A stretch of DNA of 64,000 nt. Origin: Lasioglossum baleicum. Lineage: Eukaryota > Arthropoda > Insecta > Hymenoptera > Halictidae. The stretch covers positions 6,056,186 to 6,120,185 of the forward strand of contig NC_134936.1 in assembly GCF_051020765.1 (NCBI RefSeq), given 5' to 3'. This document shows, one piece after another, positions 35,906 through 48,183 of the stretch. The position numbers and the translations under genes were made by a program. The notes below the pieces were generated by a model, which did not search any database, was not told where the DNA came from, and was given only the letters and a program-made list of their open reading frames with translations. Position 1 is the first letter of the stretch. Every line of letters starts with the position of its first letter.

Positions 35906-37280
35906 GAAGGTGACTCTCGTGTAATTTCAAATATATGAAAGCAGAAATGAATTCATTCGTGTAAGACACAATGATGTTCAAGGTTATACAAGGTCACATC
36001 AATCAATAGAAAATAATTTTGATATGAAAGATCTGCAGACAAAACTATGCAGACTATGGGAGACAATACTGTGCATGAACGGCATCGAACAGAGAAACTC
36101 TAACGAAGTCGAACGATTTCCCGAAGAAGTGTACCAAATTATATCATACAAAGCCGTGACGGTACAGGCCAATGTCCTGTACGTTCACGGCGAAGGTCGT
36201 CAGAGTGGAAAACGGGATAGACGAGTTTGAAGGCTGATCTTTACGACATGGGGTGGACGTCAACTGGTGGGGAGACTTCCAGATTAGGGAAAGAATGAAT
36301 GGTGGTGGTGAATGCGTGGAAGAAATTGAGACAAGCGATCTTAGTAGCTCCACTGAGGAAATAAACCCGAGGGGACAAGGGGGACGAGGACAGATGAGGT
36401 AGAAGATCATGGGAGGTTGCAATTCCCTGTTTGCGCTCCTTTCGTGCTCACGCGGCTTGGATCGCTTGCGCAGCTATACACAGGGTGTCCAAAAACGTTG
36501 TACTTCCTTGGAAGGGGTGATTCCTGAGGTGATTCGAAGGAACTTTTTCCTTTGCAGAAATATTCTCCGTGGCTTCGTTAAGCAGTAATTAAGTAAAAAC
36601 TCGAACCAATCAGAGCGCTGTTACAGCGGACGGATTCCGACTCAGCCAATGCTCAGCGAGACCTGCCGCCGCGCCGCGCCGCGCCGCACAGTGGGAACGT
36701 TCTACCAAAGTCGATTCAAAATCAAAGAACTTTCGATAGAAATGAGGTAGAGCGATGAAATTTTTTTAAAATTAAAGCTGAAACTTGGCAGAATATGGGA
36801 AAAATAGGGAGATTATGGTACGAACGTTTTTTTAACCTTGAGGAGATTCGTTAAACTTTCATAAATTTCAAGAAAATGTGGTTTCTCCGCTAGCACGTGC
36901 GGAAAACCTATATTTTTAACATGCTATATATCATTTCACGTAGATTTTTTCACGTTGATTTCAAATCTGGTCTCAAAATCTGTCTATGACCTCAGGATTT
37001 TGCAAGAAATCGATTTTTGTGAACAGAACTAATCATTTTTCGTTGAAATGATTTGATAACCCACTAGTTTGAAGGTATATTGTATTCTCGTATATAAAAC
37101 AATAAAATTAAACATAATGAAGTATTTGAACGTTTATTTCACATATATCAACTGACGAACGATCACCCGATGTATCGGGTGATACTGTATTTAAATATAA
37201 TGAAATTTAAATTAAATATCTATTTTTTATTTAAAAATTATATTTTCATTAACATAGGAAGTAAGGTAAGTATTTAAACT
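35906..37280. other. Unassigned, partly GC-rich
   Basis: 36024-36230 is open for 68 codons on the plus strand but has no recognisable motif. 36481-36560 begins CAGGGTGTCCAAAAACG, a sequence type common at insect transposon ends. 36663-36686 is a GCCGC run. 36760-37000 is AT-rich. No gene can be supported. Confidence 0.3.
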
Positions 37281-37369
37281 TTTTAACTTACTTCTCATCA
37301 ACGAATTCTTTAACTTCTGGTGATACCTTATTCTCATAATAGTTGTCGATGGGAGAAGTTTATTTCGGT

Positions 37370-39641
37370 CGCTCATAACAGTTATCACTAGGAGACATTT
37401 ATTTCGGACGCTCATAACAGTTGTCGATCAGAGAAATTTACAGTGGGTCACAAAAATATTGGGACACTCTTAAAAAGACGATAACTTTTTTAATATTGGA
37501 CCATACGATTTGAACTTTTTTGGAAAGCAAGAGCAATTAGTTTACTACAGGATGTGAAAAAAAATTTTTTCAAAAATTGCAGTAGATCGGATTTGTAGAA
37601 AAAATACTAAAAGTTTCATTTTCAACTTTTTTATGTGGGTCTATATTGCAAATTTAAGAAGTACATTTTGTAGATCTGTGTCAATTGCATACACTGTGAA
37701 AGTTTCAACGAAATCGGTTTATGCGGGAAAAAGTGATAGGCATTAAAAGATGTAAGAATCCTTAGATTTATTGCAATTAGAGGAGCAATTTTTACCATCT
37801 TTAAACGTGTGTAGCTCATTGCAACGTCGACCGATTTTTACGAAATTTACAGAATACGTTTAATTGACACAGATCTACAAAACGTATAATTTAAATTTTC
37901 AATATAGGCCTACAGAAAAAAGTTGCGAACTGCAACTTTTAGCATTTTTTCTACATTTCCGATCTATTGAAATTGTGTCCCAATATTTTTGTGACCGACT
38001 GTATTTCGATCGTTCATAACAGTTATCGATGAGATAAATTTATTTCGATCGCTCATAACAGTTATCAATGAGAGAAATTCATTTCGATCACTTATAACAG
38101 TTATCAATGAAAGAAATTTATCTCAATCGCTCATAACAGTTATCGATGGGAGAAGTTTACTTCGTTCGCTCATATCAGTTGTTGATGAAGGAAATTTGTG
38201 ATTGTTACTATTACATAGAACAACTTTCAAATGGTAGACAATCAATTTTTTCATAAATTTTGTATTCATAAAATTAATTGCTGCAATCAAAATTTAATGT
38301 GACAAACAAACAGATTTTGTGTTGTTCTTGTGGTCTCTGTTGATTCATCTTATTGTAAGAAACGTTCTCAATGAATTTCACAGGCTTGCTCCATCCGGAA
38401 AAGAGTAGACAACTCAATAATTAAATAAGCAACCAAAATGAATTTTCTCATCAATAATTATTATGAACAAGTGAAAAGAATTTCTATATCTATATCTCTA
38501 TAACTCTAGATAACTGCAATGAGCGATCGAAATAAATTTCCCTCATTGATAACTGTAATGAGCGATCGAAATAAATTTCTCTCATTGATAACAGTTATGA
38601 GCAACCGAAATGAACTTCTCTCATCGATAACTGCTTTGAGCAACCGAAACATTTTTTCGTCATCGAGAACAGTTATCGAGGAGGATTAAATTTTTTGAAC
38701 ACTAATAACTGTTATTTGTAACCAAAAAGTATAAAAATCGATATTTCAAGGTTTCAAAAATGTTACAGGTATGTGAATAGAAATGCTTGATGTTTATTTA
38801 AATTTTCAGCTTTTTTATTCGTAAAACTTCATTATTCGCAAATTCGTTCAGTAGTTTGTTAGCATTTCTGGCATCGATTTTGGAAACTTGATTTCGAGAA
38901 AAACGCGTTTAAAGTTTCAATTATCTGATACTGCTATTCAACACGACCGCAGTTTCGGAGCTATAAATCCAACAGTTTTACGGATTTCCCTATCAAACTT
39001 TGAGAGAGTGTTCCAGGAGTATTAACAGGAAATACCAATTTTGAAAAATCGATTTTTATGTTACCAAAGAACTGTAAGTTTTCAAATGTATCACGCTATA
39101 CCTACAAAACGAGAGGGCGCTCAAAAATGACCGGTTCTGGATTTTTTTAACTACGTGCACCCACTTTGAAAAATCCGAAAAATTATATGTTAACACCCAT
39201 ATCGAGATGCTAAAACTGTAACAATATAAACTTAGTATTTCATAACTTCTAGAAGAAATCGACATTTGAAAATTTTTATTTTTTAAAATTTAGTTTCGAA
39301 GCTAGAAATTCTGAAAAAATTCATAGATGTGCATTCTGATGGCTTAAATATGCCTGATTTTTTCAGAATATTCAATTGAACCGGATAAAGAGAATTACGA
39401 AAAAATCTAATTTTCTTTATCAAAAATTTTCTTTTGTCGATGATCTTTTGTCAAAAAAAATAAACAAGAAAATATTTTATTGATGAAAGTTCACCGTTTA
39501 AATAAAGAAATTCTGTTCTATTGCACCTAAAATACCGAAATTACTTTCTTGCCAACCCAATGTAACTAATATCATGGTCAATATTTTAAATTGTTTATTG
39601 GAACGGTTTTCATGGAAACATTTTATCCTAAAAATTCTTTA
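37370..39641 (-). mobile_element. Inverted copy of the hAT-like element
   Basis: Reverse complement of ~30443-32600 at high similarity throughout, including the satellite blocks and the nested TA element. It lacks the CAGGGACC tip: similarity stops at ~39641. With the first copy it forms ~2.2-kb inverted arms around a ~4.8-kb spacer. Confidence 0.8.
37439..38003. mobile_element. Mariner-like TA element, second copy
   Basis: The ends TACAGTGGGTCACAAAAATA and TATTTTTGTGACCGACTGTA are the mirror of 31962-32540. Its 62-codon frame (37631-37819, minus) translates identically to the one at 32160-32348. Confidence 0.75.
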
Positions 39642-41054
39642 CAGCTTATTATTGTAAGCAGTCGTATGTATTCCAGTTAGACCTCATTTCCAGATACACT
39701 CCGTATAATAATATGTATATGGAACTCACTTTGATGCCTGACAAAAATTACAGAGGGAATTCACCATTCCTTGATAAGAGGTCAGATGCATTTGAATTCC
39801 AAATAATGTCTTTATCTCCGTCGCAGTTTCTTCAATCTCTTACAGTCAGTAGAAATGCATTTTGCAAGCACAAATAGCACGTTCAGATGTTCTACATATA
39901 AACCTCGAAAATCACACTTTTATTTTTCATGTATCCGAAATCATTTGTCGCAATTCAGTAATTAATTTGATAAACAAATTTTGTCGATGGCAATGCTTCC
40001 TCGTTAGACCAACATTTAAAATCAACATTTTAGTATAATAACAGGATTAATTTGACAAACTATTCAGTGGAAGATGACGTATGGAAATTCAGTAATTATA
40101 TCAATATGCTCCATTAAATACAAACATTAAAATCAAACTCGTGATAAATCTGAAACTTCAAGAACTGATCTGGCAGTAAAACCTAAAATTTGCAAGTACT
40201 AGTCCTTTATAAGCAATTATGTAGAGTAATGAACAAAACATGCTACTATTCTTTAAATATGAAACATGTGAATACATTTATATACTCCATCGTTTGCAAT
40301 ATTGTGTGGCAGGTAAAATTCGGTAATTAATTTAATAAAAAATTCTTGTCAACTCCAATGCTTGCTTGTTCGACCAACATTTATAATGAACATTTTAGTA
40401 AGGGGATTAATTTTTTTTTTGACAAACTATTCAATGAAAGATGACGTATGGAAATGCAATAAATATTATAAAAGGAAGGAAATACATCATTTATGAAACA
40501 TTTGTGTTTCGAACAATCTGTGAATCGATTTATATACTCAATTAAATACAAACATTAAAATTAAACTCGTGATTACTTTGAAACTTCTGAAACTGCAGTA
40601 AAACATAAAATTTTCAAGTACTAGTCCTTTATAAACAATTATATACTGTATAGAGTAATGAACAAACAAGATACTATTCTTTAAATATTAGACATTACGT
40701 TCTCTGATATAAAAAAGAATAAAAACAGTGGAATGATAATATTTTTATAAGCATATTTATTTTCATTATCGATTCCTTCATAAAGTTTAAACATTGCGAA
40801 TAATTTCATTGTTTGAAGTACGGGGGATATTGCAATAAGTTTAGCAAATATATTCTCTCATTCCATTCATCTGTCAATAAAACATAATTATAATTTATGC
40901 ATTAAATCATAATTACGTTTTATATTATAAGCGTATAATAAAGAACACAATACACAATAGTTATCGAAATTATTAGACGACCAATGGTAATGAATCCAGA
41001 ATAACTTTTCAGTAGTCTTTAATAAAAAAATGATTTTGTTCCCATCTGTGGCAA
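39642..41054. repeat. Direct repeats in AT-rich non-coding sequence
   Basis: 39955-40260 and 40320-40690 are direct copies (CAAACTATTC, GATGACGTATGGAAAT, CAAGTACTAGTCCTTTATAA). The last ~130 bp recur a third time at 41845-41970. No gene is seen. Confidence 0.6.
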
Positions 41055-41236
41055 TTAACACTAAACCTACGATGATCGAATCACCGGATAACTATTCCAC
41101 AATTATTGTAATTATAAAAACGCTGTCACATATTGTACAATGTTGAATACATCATAATTTGTACACTGTTTAAGTAAATTCAATCTTCTCACTTCTATGT
41201 ATGTATATGTTTTGTGCTCAGTAGATTCAGTGTTAA
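41055..41236. mobile_element. TTAA-flanked MITE
   Basis: TTAACACTAAACCTACGATG at the left and GTAGATTCAGTGTTAA at the right are imperfect inverted repeats with TTAA on both sides. 182 bp, non-coding. Confidence 0.6.
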
Positions 41237-41244
41237 GCAATATT

Positions 41245-41970
41245 TGTATGATACCTACCAATTGCAATCTGAACAAATTTTTGTTCACTCATTCTCTAGC
41301 AAATTAGTCGGTCCAACATCTTAAAAATGTTCGAGTCGTTTGGACCAATTTTAAAAAAGTTATGCGAATTTTAAGAGTGGCCTCTTAATATTGTTCCTGA
41401 CTGTGTGTAATTAAAGTAAGTAAATATGTTAAAAGTGAAATCGTGTAACAACGGAGGAAAAAATTGTAACAAAAGCTGACGCGACATCTTCCATCGATCC
41501 AACTTTCGAAAATGAATTTTAATAGAGGAGAAATCATACATTGACACCTTCAATTTTTATAATTTTCCAACAATTTTGAATTGCATCTATTCGAGATTCT
41601 GCTATAAATACATAAAGATCTGCAGTCTAATAATACGTGTAGTTCAGTAAGAATGGTTTTTCAATTTGATTGTTTGTAACGTAGAGTGGTGACAACTTAT
41701 ACGGTTATACGCATTCCTTAATGCGTAGGTTCAAAGAACTTATTTTTTTTTTAATGAAGGTGACCTTCAATTTTTTAAATGGAATTCTATGCTAAATGTT
41801 TTCTCCAAGCAATGTAATGGTGTCTGTAAATTTTTTTTACGGGCATTAAAATTAAACTCGTGATTACTTTGAAACATCTAAAACTGCAGTAAAACATAAA
41901 ATTTTCAAGTACTAGTCCTTCATAAACAATTATATACTGTAGAGTAATGAACAAACAAGATACTATTCAA
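41245..41970 (+). repeat. ~600-bp direct repeat, copy 2, plus third copy of the 40-kb repeat
   Basis: 41245-41845 matches 35310-35905. From 41845 the sequence switches to the CATTAAAATTAAACTCGTGA repeat seen at 40122 and 40549. Confidence 0.7.
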
Positions 41971-42539
41971 TATTTTTCTCACTGATTTTCGATCTTGGTA
42001 AAAACTTTAGCAATATTTTAATTTCTTTACACAGAAAAGAAGAGTTTCATGTTTTTCAATTATTGAAATTATAAGATATACATTGATGTTTCAATTAGAA
42101 ATTATTACATAAATTTATTTATTCGAGCACATATTCTTATCAAAATTGTGAGAAACCTAAATAAATTCAGTCGTGTAAATTTTATAAAACAATGCATATC
42201 AGTAACTTTTTGTACTCCGTACAATTAGTGTTAAACGAAGCAGCGCTGCTTCGATTACAGCAGAATCGAATTGCGTAATGCATACATCGATCATGATTCG
42301 TTAAAAGCTGCGAAATCGAGTAACAATGGAGGAAAAATTTGTTATAAAAGCTGCGCGACATCTTTCATCGATCTAGCTTTCGAAAATGAGGGATTTTCTT
42401 GTGAAGAGCAACCAATGAACTCAACGCAAAGCCCAGAAAAACCATTATCGTCCACCCATAGACAAACATGCTTTTGATGATAATAAATTTTTAAATGTTT
42501 TCGGCGCAACGGTTTCTTGGGTCCTAATTTCAAAACTTT
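41971..42539. other. Non-coding; one copy of the GAGTAACAATGG repeat
   Basis: 42318-42475 matches 43928-44090 and, for its first part, 35505 and 41445. A single TTAA-family end lies at ~42225-42236. No gene is seen. Confidence 0.4.
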
Positions 42540-43062
42540 TTCAATACATTTTGGAATCTCTATGTTTGTAAGGCTTTTTAGCCAGTAATTATTATTTACA
42601 TCCAAAAGATTGTCATTATCGTTGTTAAATGTGATGTTGCTTGTTTCAATTAATCTATTGAATTTATTTATGCCTTTTTTCTTTAAATCTTTGAACAGTT
42701 TGTTAAATTTTCTATTCTCTAAAGTGAAAAACCTTCCAGACAAGTTTTGAGGAAGTAAGAAAAGGATTTCATCATTTAATTCAGAGATTCTATTGAGCAA
42801 TGAAGCTTGTAAGAAATGTGTATCTTTGACGGTAATATTTAACAGTTTTTTCATGAATGTATTCTGTAAATTTGTCAATTTGTTATGGTTAAGCGTTGAA
42901 TTTGTTGATAATAATCTAATGAAGTTAGGAATTATATTGCTTGATCTACATTTTAATAAAAATAACTTTCTATTACTTATCTTAGCTATTGATAATTTTG
43001 TGTTGGATCAGTCCTTGAGAATCCTTACAGTTTCAATTCCAAACTGTCTCGACATTGACGCA
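42540..43062 (-). pseudogene. Penelope-like retroelement fragment, N-terminal to the reverse transcriptase
   Basis: The minus strand from 43062 reads MSRQFGIETVRILKD, one TGA stop, then a continuous frame: NRKLFLLKCRSSNIIPNFI, a basic stretch with FNKLFKDLKKKGINKF, and YWLKSLTNIEIPKCIEKVLKLG. This Arg/Lys/Asn-rich segment followed by a 'W-LTNI-IP---LGP' block is what I associate with the part just before the reverse-transcriptase domain of Penelope-like elements. The reverse transcriptase and endonuclease themselves are missing. The frame then runs into an unrelated repeat at ~42530. One in-frame stop and both ends lost mark it as dead. The family call is from memory of the pattern and should be treated as moderate. 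Confidence 0.5.
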
Positions 43063-43094
43063 TAAAAACTATCCTTTCTTGTGTGCTTTTCGCC

Positions 43095-43242
43095 ATCCAT
43101 GGTAAATATGTTTCTTCTATCGATCGTATTCGCTGATAATAAATTTTGAAATGTTTTTAAAAATCTCCGTTGCGCCGAAAACATTTAAAAATTTATTATC
43201 AGCAAATATGATCGATAGAAGAAAGATATTTACCATGCTTTT
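43095..43242. repeat. Short palindrome
   Basis: CATGGTAAATATGTTTCTTC (~43098) is mirrored by AAGATATTTACCATG (~43240), with inner arms GCTGATAATAAATTTTGAAA / AAATTTATTATCAGC. It is a hairpin of ~145 bp. One arm's sequence also borders the Penelope-like fragment at ~42478-42525. Confidence 0.6.
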
Positions 43243-43664
43243 GATGCTTCGTTTTTGAGAAAGGAAAACAAGTTGGATTTGCGTGCCCTACCATTCACCG
43301 GAAGTAGAATTGGTCGGTTATGATCAGACGTGAGCCGATTCTTAATTTTCTCGAAAACGAAGCGTAAACCGAAGAAATAATATTCGTCTTTCCTTGACTA
43401 TTTTTGCAGATCGATCCACCTGATTCCCGTATTTAACGCGCACTTAAGTGTGACCCCCAAAATATCTTTCATTCTGCCAAAGTAAAATTGTTTTATGTGT
43501 AATTTGAATGGTATGAAGTTGACAGCAGGGTTGCTTTTTTGAAATGTTGTTTTTCTCTTTATTTTCAAGGGTGATTAATATTTTTTATAAAGAACTACAT
43601 ATATGTTCGTCGCGTAGCTCGCAAAAAAATACATTCAAACATATAATTAAAATATGTAAATATG
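43243..43664. other. Non-coding, nothing recognised
   Basis: A weak inverted pair (TGATGCTTCGTTTTTGAGAA / CTCGAAAACGAAGCGTAA) lies at 43249-43370. No gene is seen. Confidence 0.35.
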
Positions 43665-43916
43665 TTAACCCTTTGCACTCGAAGAACTTAGTATTCCAAA
43701 AATCAAGATATTTGATTCAACCCAGATCATTTTTGTTCTATGTAATCTTTTTTACATTGTGCACATCAAATTGAACCTGTTTTCTTACATATAACAGTTG
43801 AGCTTTGTACAATTTATAGAATACAGACAAATTTAATAATGTTAAAACTGTTTTGAATAATGGTATGGCAATTTTTAGTGGCGCCTCAGTCTCGCCATTC
43901 GAGTGCAAAGGGTTGA
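43665..43916. mobile_element. TTAA MITE (TTAACCCTTTGCACTCG family)
   Basis: It starts TTAACCCTTTGCACTCG and ends CGAGTGCAAAGGGTTGA, so the right TTAA has become TTGA. The interior is AT-rich and non-coding. Relatives are at 16934 and 17696. Confidence 0.6.
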
Positions 43917-44340
43917 AATCTGTGAAATCGAGTAACAACGGAGCAAAACATCGTTATAAAAGCTGGCGCGACATCTTTCATCGATCGAACTTTGGAAAAT
44001 GAAGGACGTTCTTGTGAAGAGCAACCAATGAACTCAACGAAAAGCCGAGAAAAACCATTATCGCCCACCCGCAAACAAGCTTGCATACTGACTGCCTACA
44101 AAGGGTGTATTGGACATCACGATCAGGAAAAAAGGTGGTTTTGCGTCATCGTTCAGCAGCGGTTGCTAAAGCATTGTCGCCTACACGAAAAACGGAGCGT
44201 GCGCCTACTGAAAAAGAACATGGCACGGTACAGCTGACATTCTGGATCAAACATGACCATCCTATACGGCACAATGAAAGGAACAATTCAACCACGCGCC
44301 TGCATGACTCTTTTTTATTATGAACATGCATCCGCCTTTG
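43917..44340. repeat. GAGTAACAACGG repeat, longest copy
   Basis: 43928-44090 recurs at 42318-42475, with shorter pieces at 35505 and 41445. The extension to 44340 is unique here and moderately GC-rich. Open frames exist on both strands (81 codons at most) but no family motif is visible; it may be a transposase relic too decayed to name. Confidence 0.4.
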
Positions 44341-44392
44341 CACAATGAAATTTAGAAATCGGTGCTGACGAAATGTTGCATTTTTTAGACAT

Positions 44393-44624
44393 TTAACACT
44401 AACCGTAACTGGTACAAAATGTGTCGTTTATGTATTGTTTTATAACAACTACGAGACTGCATTTATTTAAATCATTCACAATTTCGATAATAATACGTGC
44501 TCGAATAAAGAAATTTATTGAATAATTTCTAATGTAAGCACACACATCTTTATAATTCCAATAATTAATAAAATAAAAAATGCGAAAGCGGTCATTTGAT
44601 CGATCGTGGTAAGGTTAGTGTTAA
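44393..44624. mobile_element. TTAA-flanked MITE
   Basis: TTAACACTAACCGTAACTGG at the left and TGGTAAGGTTAGTGTTAA at the right; TTAA on both sides; 232 bp; non-coding. An unpaired left end of the same family lies at 44857. Confidence 0.65.
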
Positions 44625-47210
44625 CAAACTTATTGTGATAATTGTATTAAACCGTCAATGACTTTTATTAGTAGAAATGCAATTTTATTGTATAGTCAAA
44701 ATAAATAATCATTTGAATTAATGAATTATTTAGAATCCTTGATTCTTTGTGTATTTTACTAAATGAATTCTGTACTAAATGAATTATTAGCAAATAATAT
44801 TTTATTTGAATCATTTCAAATGAAATAATAAATAATCTCACCTCAAGAAGTGGTCATTAACACTAAACCTAGCGAGCCTTAAAAGTAAACCTGGTACACA
44901 TGTTCCCTTATAAAAATTACAAGATTGCTTTTATTTAGACATTCTGCAGCTCCTATTGTAATATGTGCTCCACTAAAGATATCTATACAATCATTTCTTA
45001 TGAAATTATTTTTATTATATCAGTAATCGTAAACTAAAAAATTTGGAACCTTTAAAATGGAACCTGGAGTATTTAATTATTAAATTTAGATATGCTAATT
45101 TTCAAAGTTTAGCTGTATTCGTTTTAAAAAATTGCACTGTAGTATACGAAATAAATACAATTTTTGGGAGTACGAATTATTTGATCAAATGAAAGATGAA
45201 ATGAAACAAATGAAATAATTTTGAAAAAATTATTTGGCTGTTCAAATAAACTAACGTATGATTACTTTAAATAACATGTAACCAAATAGGATAATACATA
45301 TGATTTCTTAACGATTATTTTTCAAATAATTTACTCCGATACTGCCCAAGCCTGTTAAAAATATGCTAACATATCAACCATTCTTCATATCAAAGTGATA
45401 TATTCTTTATTGATGCTGAATAGATAGAAACATCTCGTTTTTTACTCACGGAATTTAGGAAAATATTAAATTGTAAAAAGGGGAGGTGTGTATATGAAAA
45501 ATATTAATAGAAGTCAGTTTATCTATATTAGCCTTCTACCAAAACCGATTGTTTAACAAATTCTTAGTAAATACTATGAGGAGTTTGAATCACATGGATG
45601 AGGTACTCAGTACTTTAATGAACAGAAACTTCATTATCCTCTTTTGTGAGAGGGTCAAGCTGCGTAAGTAAGTTGTAACGCTGGCAACGGCGAAATTATC
45701 ATTTTCATCTACCGGTTGTTCTTGATAACTTCCACAGACGTAAGACCAGAACAGACATTGCATGCAATGCATTTTCCTGCCTAGGGTTCTGAATTACCAA
45801 CTCTGTAGAAAATGCTCTAGTACGACAGTGGAATCTATCCGCTAGCCCAATGAACTACATGAGGTTGCAACATAGATCTGACATCCAACACAGGATAAAA
45901 CAAAATGAAAAACACACACACACCGCAGACTTAAGACAACGGCACCGACGAGATACTGTTAAAGACTGCCAGCCTTACGGGAGTTGGCGGGACTCGAATT
46001 TTTCGGTGTTCTCTTACGCCCTCTAGGATATATTCTGACTGGAGTGAGAAACAGGAGGCCAACGACGGCATTTCGTCGGTGCAGAAGACACTGTATTGGT
46101 ATCGTGTTAGCAACGCGCCCGCGCGCTACACTCCCAAGCGTACCTTTACTATATCCGTGTGCGCTGCTTGTGCGAGCCACAATCTATTTTTAGAACTTGC
46201 CATGTTGCCATGCTTTACGACTTACGGAAACGAAACTGAAATTCGACTGTCGAGCCGTCGAGCGTATGAATCGCAATCTGGAGCTAGCCTTCGGGTCCCC
46301 GTGCAGCGAGGATTTTTTTTTTATTTTTATTTTTCATTACTTTTTTAATTACATTTTTTAACCTTCCAAAAATTTAAAAATGTTAAAACTATGTTCAAAA
46401 TATGTATTCATTTTAAATAGAAACGTTTTGTTACTGTCATAATTGCATTAATAAAAATTGGTATATGATCGAGAACAGGTTGATGGTATTTATTTGGACT
46501 GATTGGAGAATACGAAAATGCAGGAAGTATTTTTTAGTTTATGAAACAATTTGTAGATTTATTAGTTGTCAAACAAATAATAAAATAAATTGTATAATAT
46601 ATATAAATTGATTTTATACTAGCATACACAAGTTTATTTGATCTTATGTCTTCCTATAATAAAAAAACACAGTCATAACTATAATTATAATAGAATTTCA
46701 TAAAATATTGAGGTTATTGTAAACTCATCTTTTTTCGCGATGATGCTCTAATTTTATTGCTTCTCTCGAATGTCCATTTCCTTCCGAGACAGTGCGTTTC
46801 TAAGTGTAAATAAAAAATGTTGATATAAAATGTATCATAATTAAACTACAATTATTCTAATAACGTAGAATGTAGTACATATTAAGTTTTAATTACCAGG
46901 ATTTTCATCTTCGACGTTAAGCACCTTTTACTGCTTCTCGTAATTTACGTATATGGACATTAGGGTATATCGTAGATATCGTAGTATATCGTAGACGTTA
47001 TGATATATCGTTGAATTTGTCTTTTTTCTCTTTAAGAATCCGTATGTAGCATAAACAGTTGTTGATAGAAAAAACATCCGTGACTTTGAAAACTTGAAAT
47101 AATTACTTTGAAAAAAAATTTTTTCTCTGATACTATATCCACCTCCTCATATACTACAATTTTTGTTTGAAGAGTTTTTTTATATATGTATACATAACTG
47201 ACAGAGATAT
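44625..47210. other. Mostly AT-rich non-coding; a GC-richer unassigned block at 45580-46310
   Basis: 44690-45350 holds AAATAATAAATAA-type fragments related to 3388-3882. In 45780-46310 the composition shifts, but I find no protein motif. On the minus strand 45785-45870 has an A-box-like TAGTTCATTGG, suggesting at most a tRNA-derived SINE relic. No functional gene can be supported. Confidence 0.35.
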
Positions 47211-47211
47211 T

Positions 47212-47303
47212 AAGCGGCGTAATTTGCATTATTCGGAAGCATACAACTGCGCATATAGCTATTTTCATAGCTACATGCTGCCGAATAATGAAAATTACGC
47301 CTC
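47212..47303. mobile_element. Small ~90-bp foldback
   Basis: GGCGTAATTTGCATTATTCG is mirrored by CGAATAATGAAAATTACGCC around a TAGCTAT-containing centre. Half-copies with the same terminal phrase occur at ~687-740, ~53268-53295 and ~53494-53520. Confidence 0.65.
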
Positions 47304-47440
47304 GTAATCGAAAAAATAGGACTTTTGAGGCAGATAGCGCCCTAGATCGATGTTTTATCTAGCGTTTTTGACTAGTGAAAAACCCCGTGTTTGTATTATC
47401 GAGAAATGAGTAAATGAATATCTTGCAATCCTGGAAGTCT
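47304..47440. repeat. Inverted copy of the 540-680 repeat
   Basis: Shared blocks are TCGAAAAAATA, GATCGATG...TAGCGTTT, GTATTATCGAGAAATGA and CTTGCAATCCTGGAA. Together with 47212-47303 it shows that 540-735 belongs to one larger dispersed family. Confidence 0.55.
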
Positions 47441-48183
47441 CTCTACTACCTTAACTAAATTCATTAATACGCTCCAATCTACAAAAGAAAAACAGTTAAA
47501 ATATCGGAAAAAGAAGTTATTATGAATAATAAGTAGACTGACTGAAACATAGACTGAAGGTGGTCAATGATACCGCTGAACGGGGCGTTAAACTAATGGA
47601 GGATCATATTAAAATTTTATATAGAAACAAAGTGGAGAAATAATATATACTATACAAACTGTGATGGAATATCGACAGCAGTATCCTGACGCCACAAAAC
47701 AGATTTGTCACAGGATTTTTAAATATTTTTTAATATAGAGAGAGAAACACCTGATCAATCCCTACATGCGATTAATTGCATTTTTAAGAGGCATTGAAGA
47801 CAGCTTATTAACTGAGAGTTATTAAAGTTTTCATTTTCCTCAGAGTCAGTAAGTTCTTTATTTTTCTCGGAGTCATTAAGTTTTCCATTTTTCTTGAGGT
47901 TATTCAATTTTTCATTTTCCTCAGTGTCGTCAAGTTTTTTCATATAGTCCAGTCGGCAGGTCGAAAAAAGGCGTCTACCTGGAAAGTATTCCGAACTTAA
48001 TGAAATTTTGACACGTCATTTAGGGGTACTCTGGGGTGTCGAATCTCAGTTTTCGACCTCGAGGACCCTGTGCTAACTTGGGGAGGGGAAAAAAACCACT
48101 ACTTTTATTACCTTGTTTTGGTTTTTCGCCTATCGGGCTCGAGTCGGGTACGCGATACATCAGACACATCGGGAAGCTTATGA
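47441..48183. other. Non-coding
   Basis: 47820-47940 is a degenerate tandem of TTTTCATTTTTCTCRGAGTC units, giving a Lys/Asn/Glu-rich frame on the minus strand. 47941-47958 (TATAGTCCAGTCGG) matches the tip of foldback family A. 48020-48180 is open on both strands but unrecognised. Confidence 0.4.

Noticed and set aside
36024..36230. 68-codon frame starting MKDLQTKLCRLWE
   Set aside because: Looks protein-like but is isolated, has no splice or family evidence, and its stretch is otherwise unassigned.
45785..45870. tRNA gene or tRNA-derived SINE on the minus strand (A-box-like TAGTTCATTGG)
   Set aside because: The B-box is poor and no cloverleaf with paired acceptor stem can be drawn; at best a relic.
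45984..46010. T-loop-like TTCGAGTCCCG on the minus strand
   Set aside because: No acceptor or anticodon stem is found in the expected 70 nt upstream.
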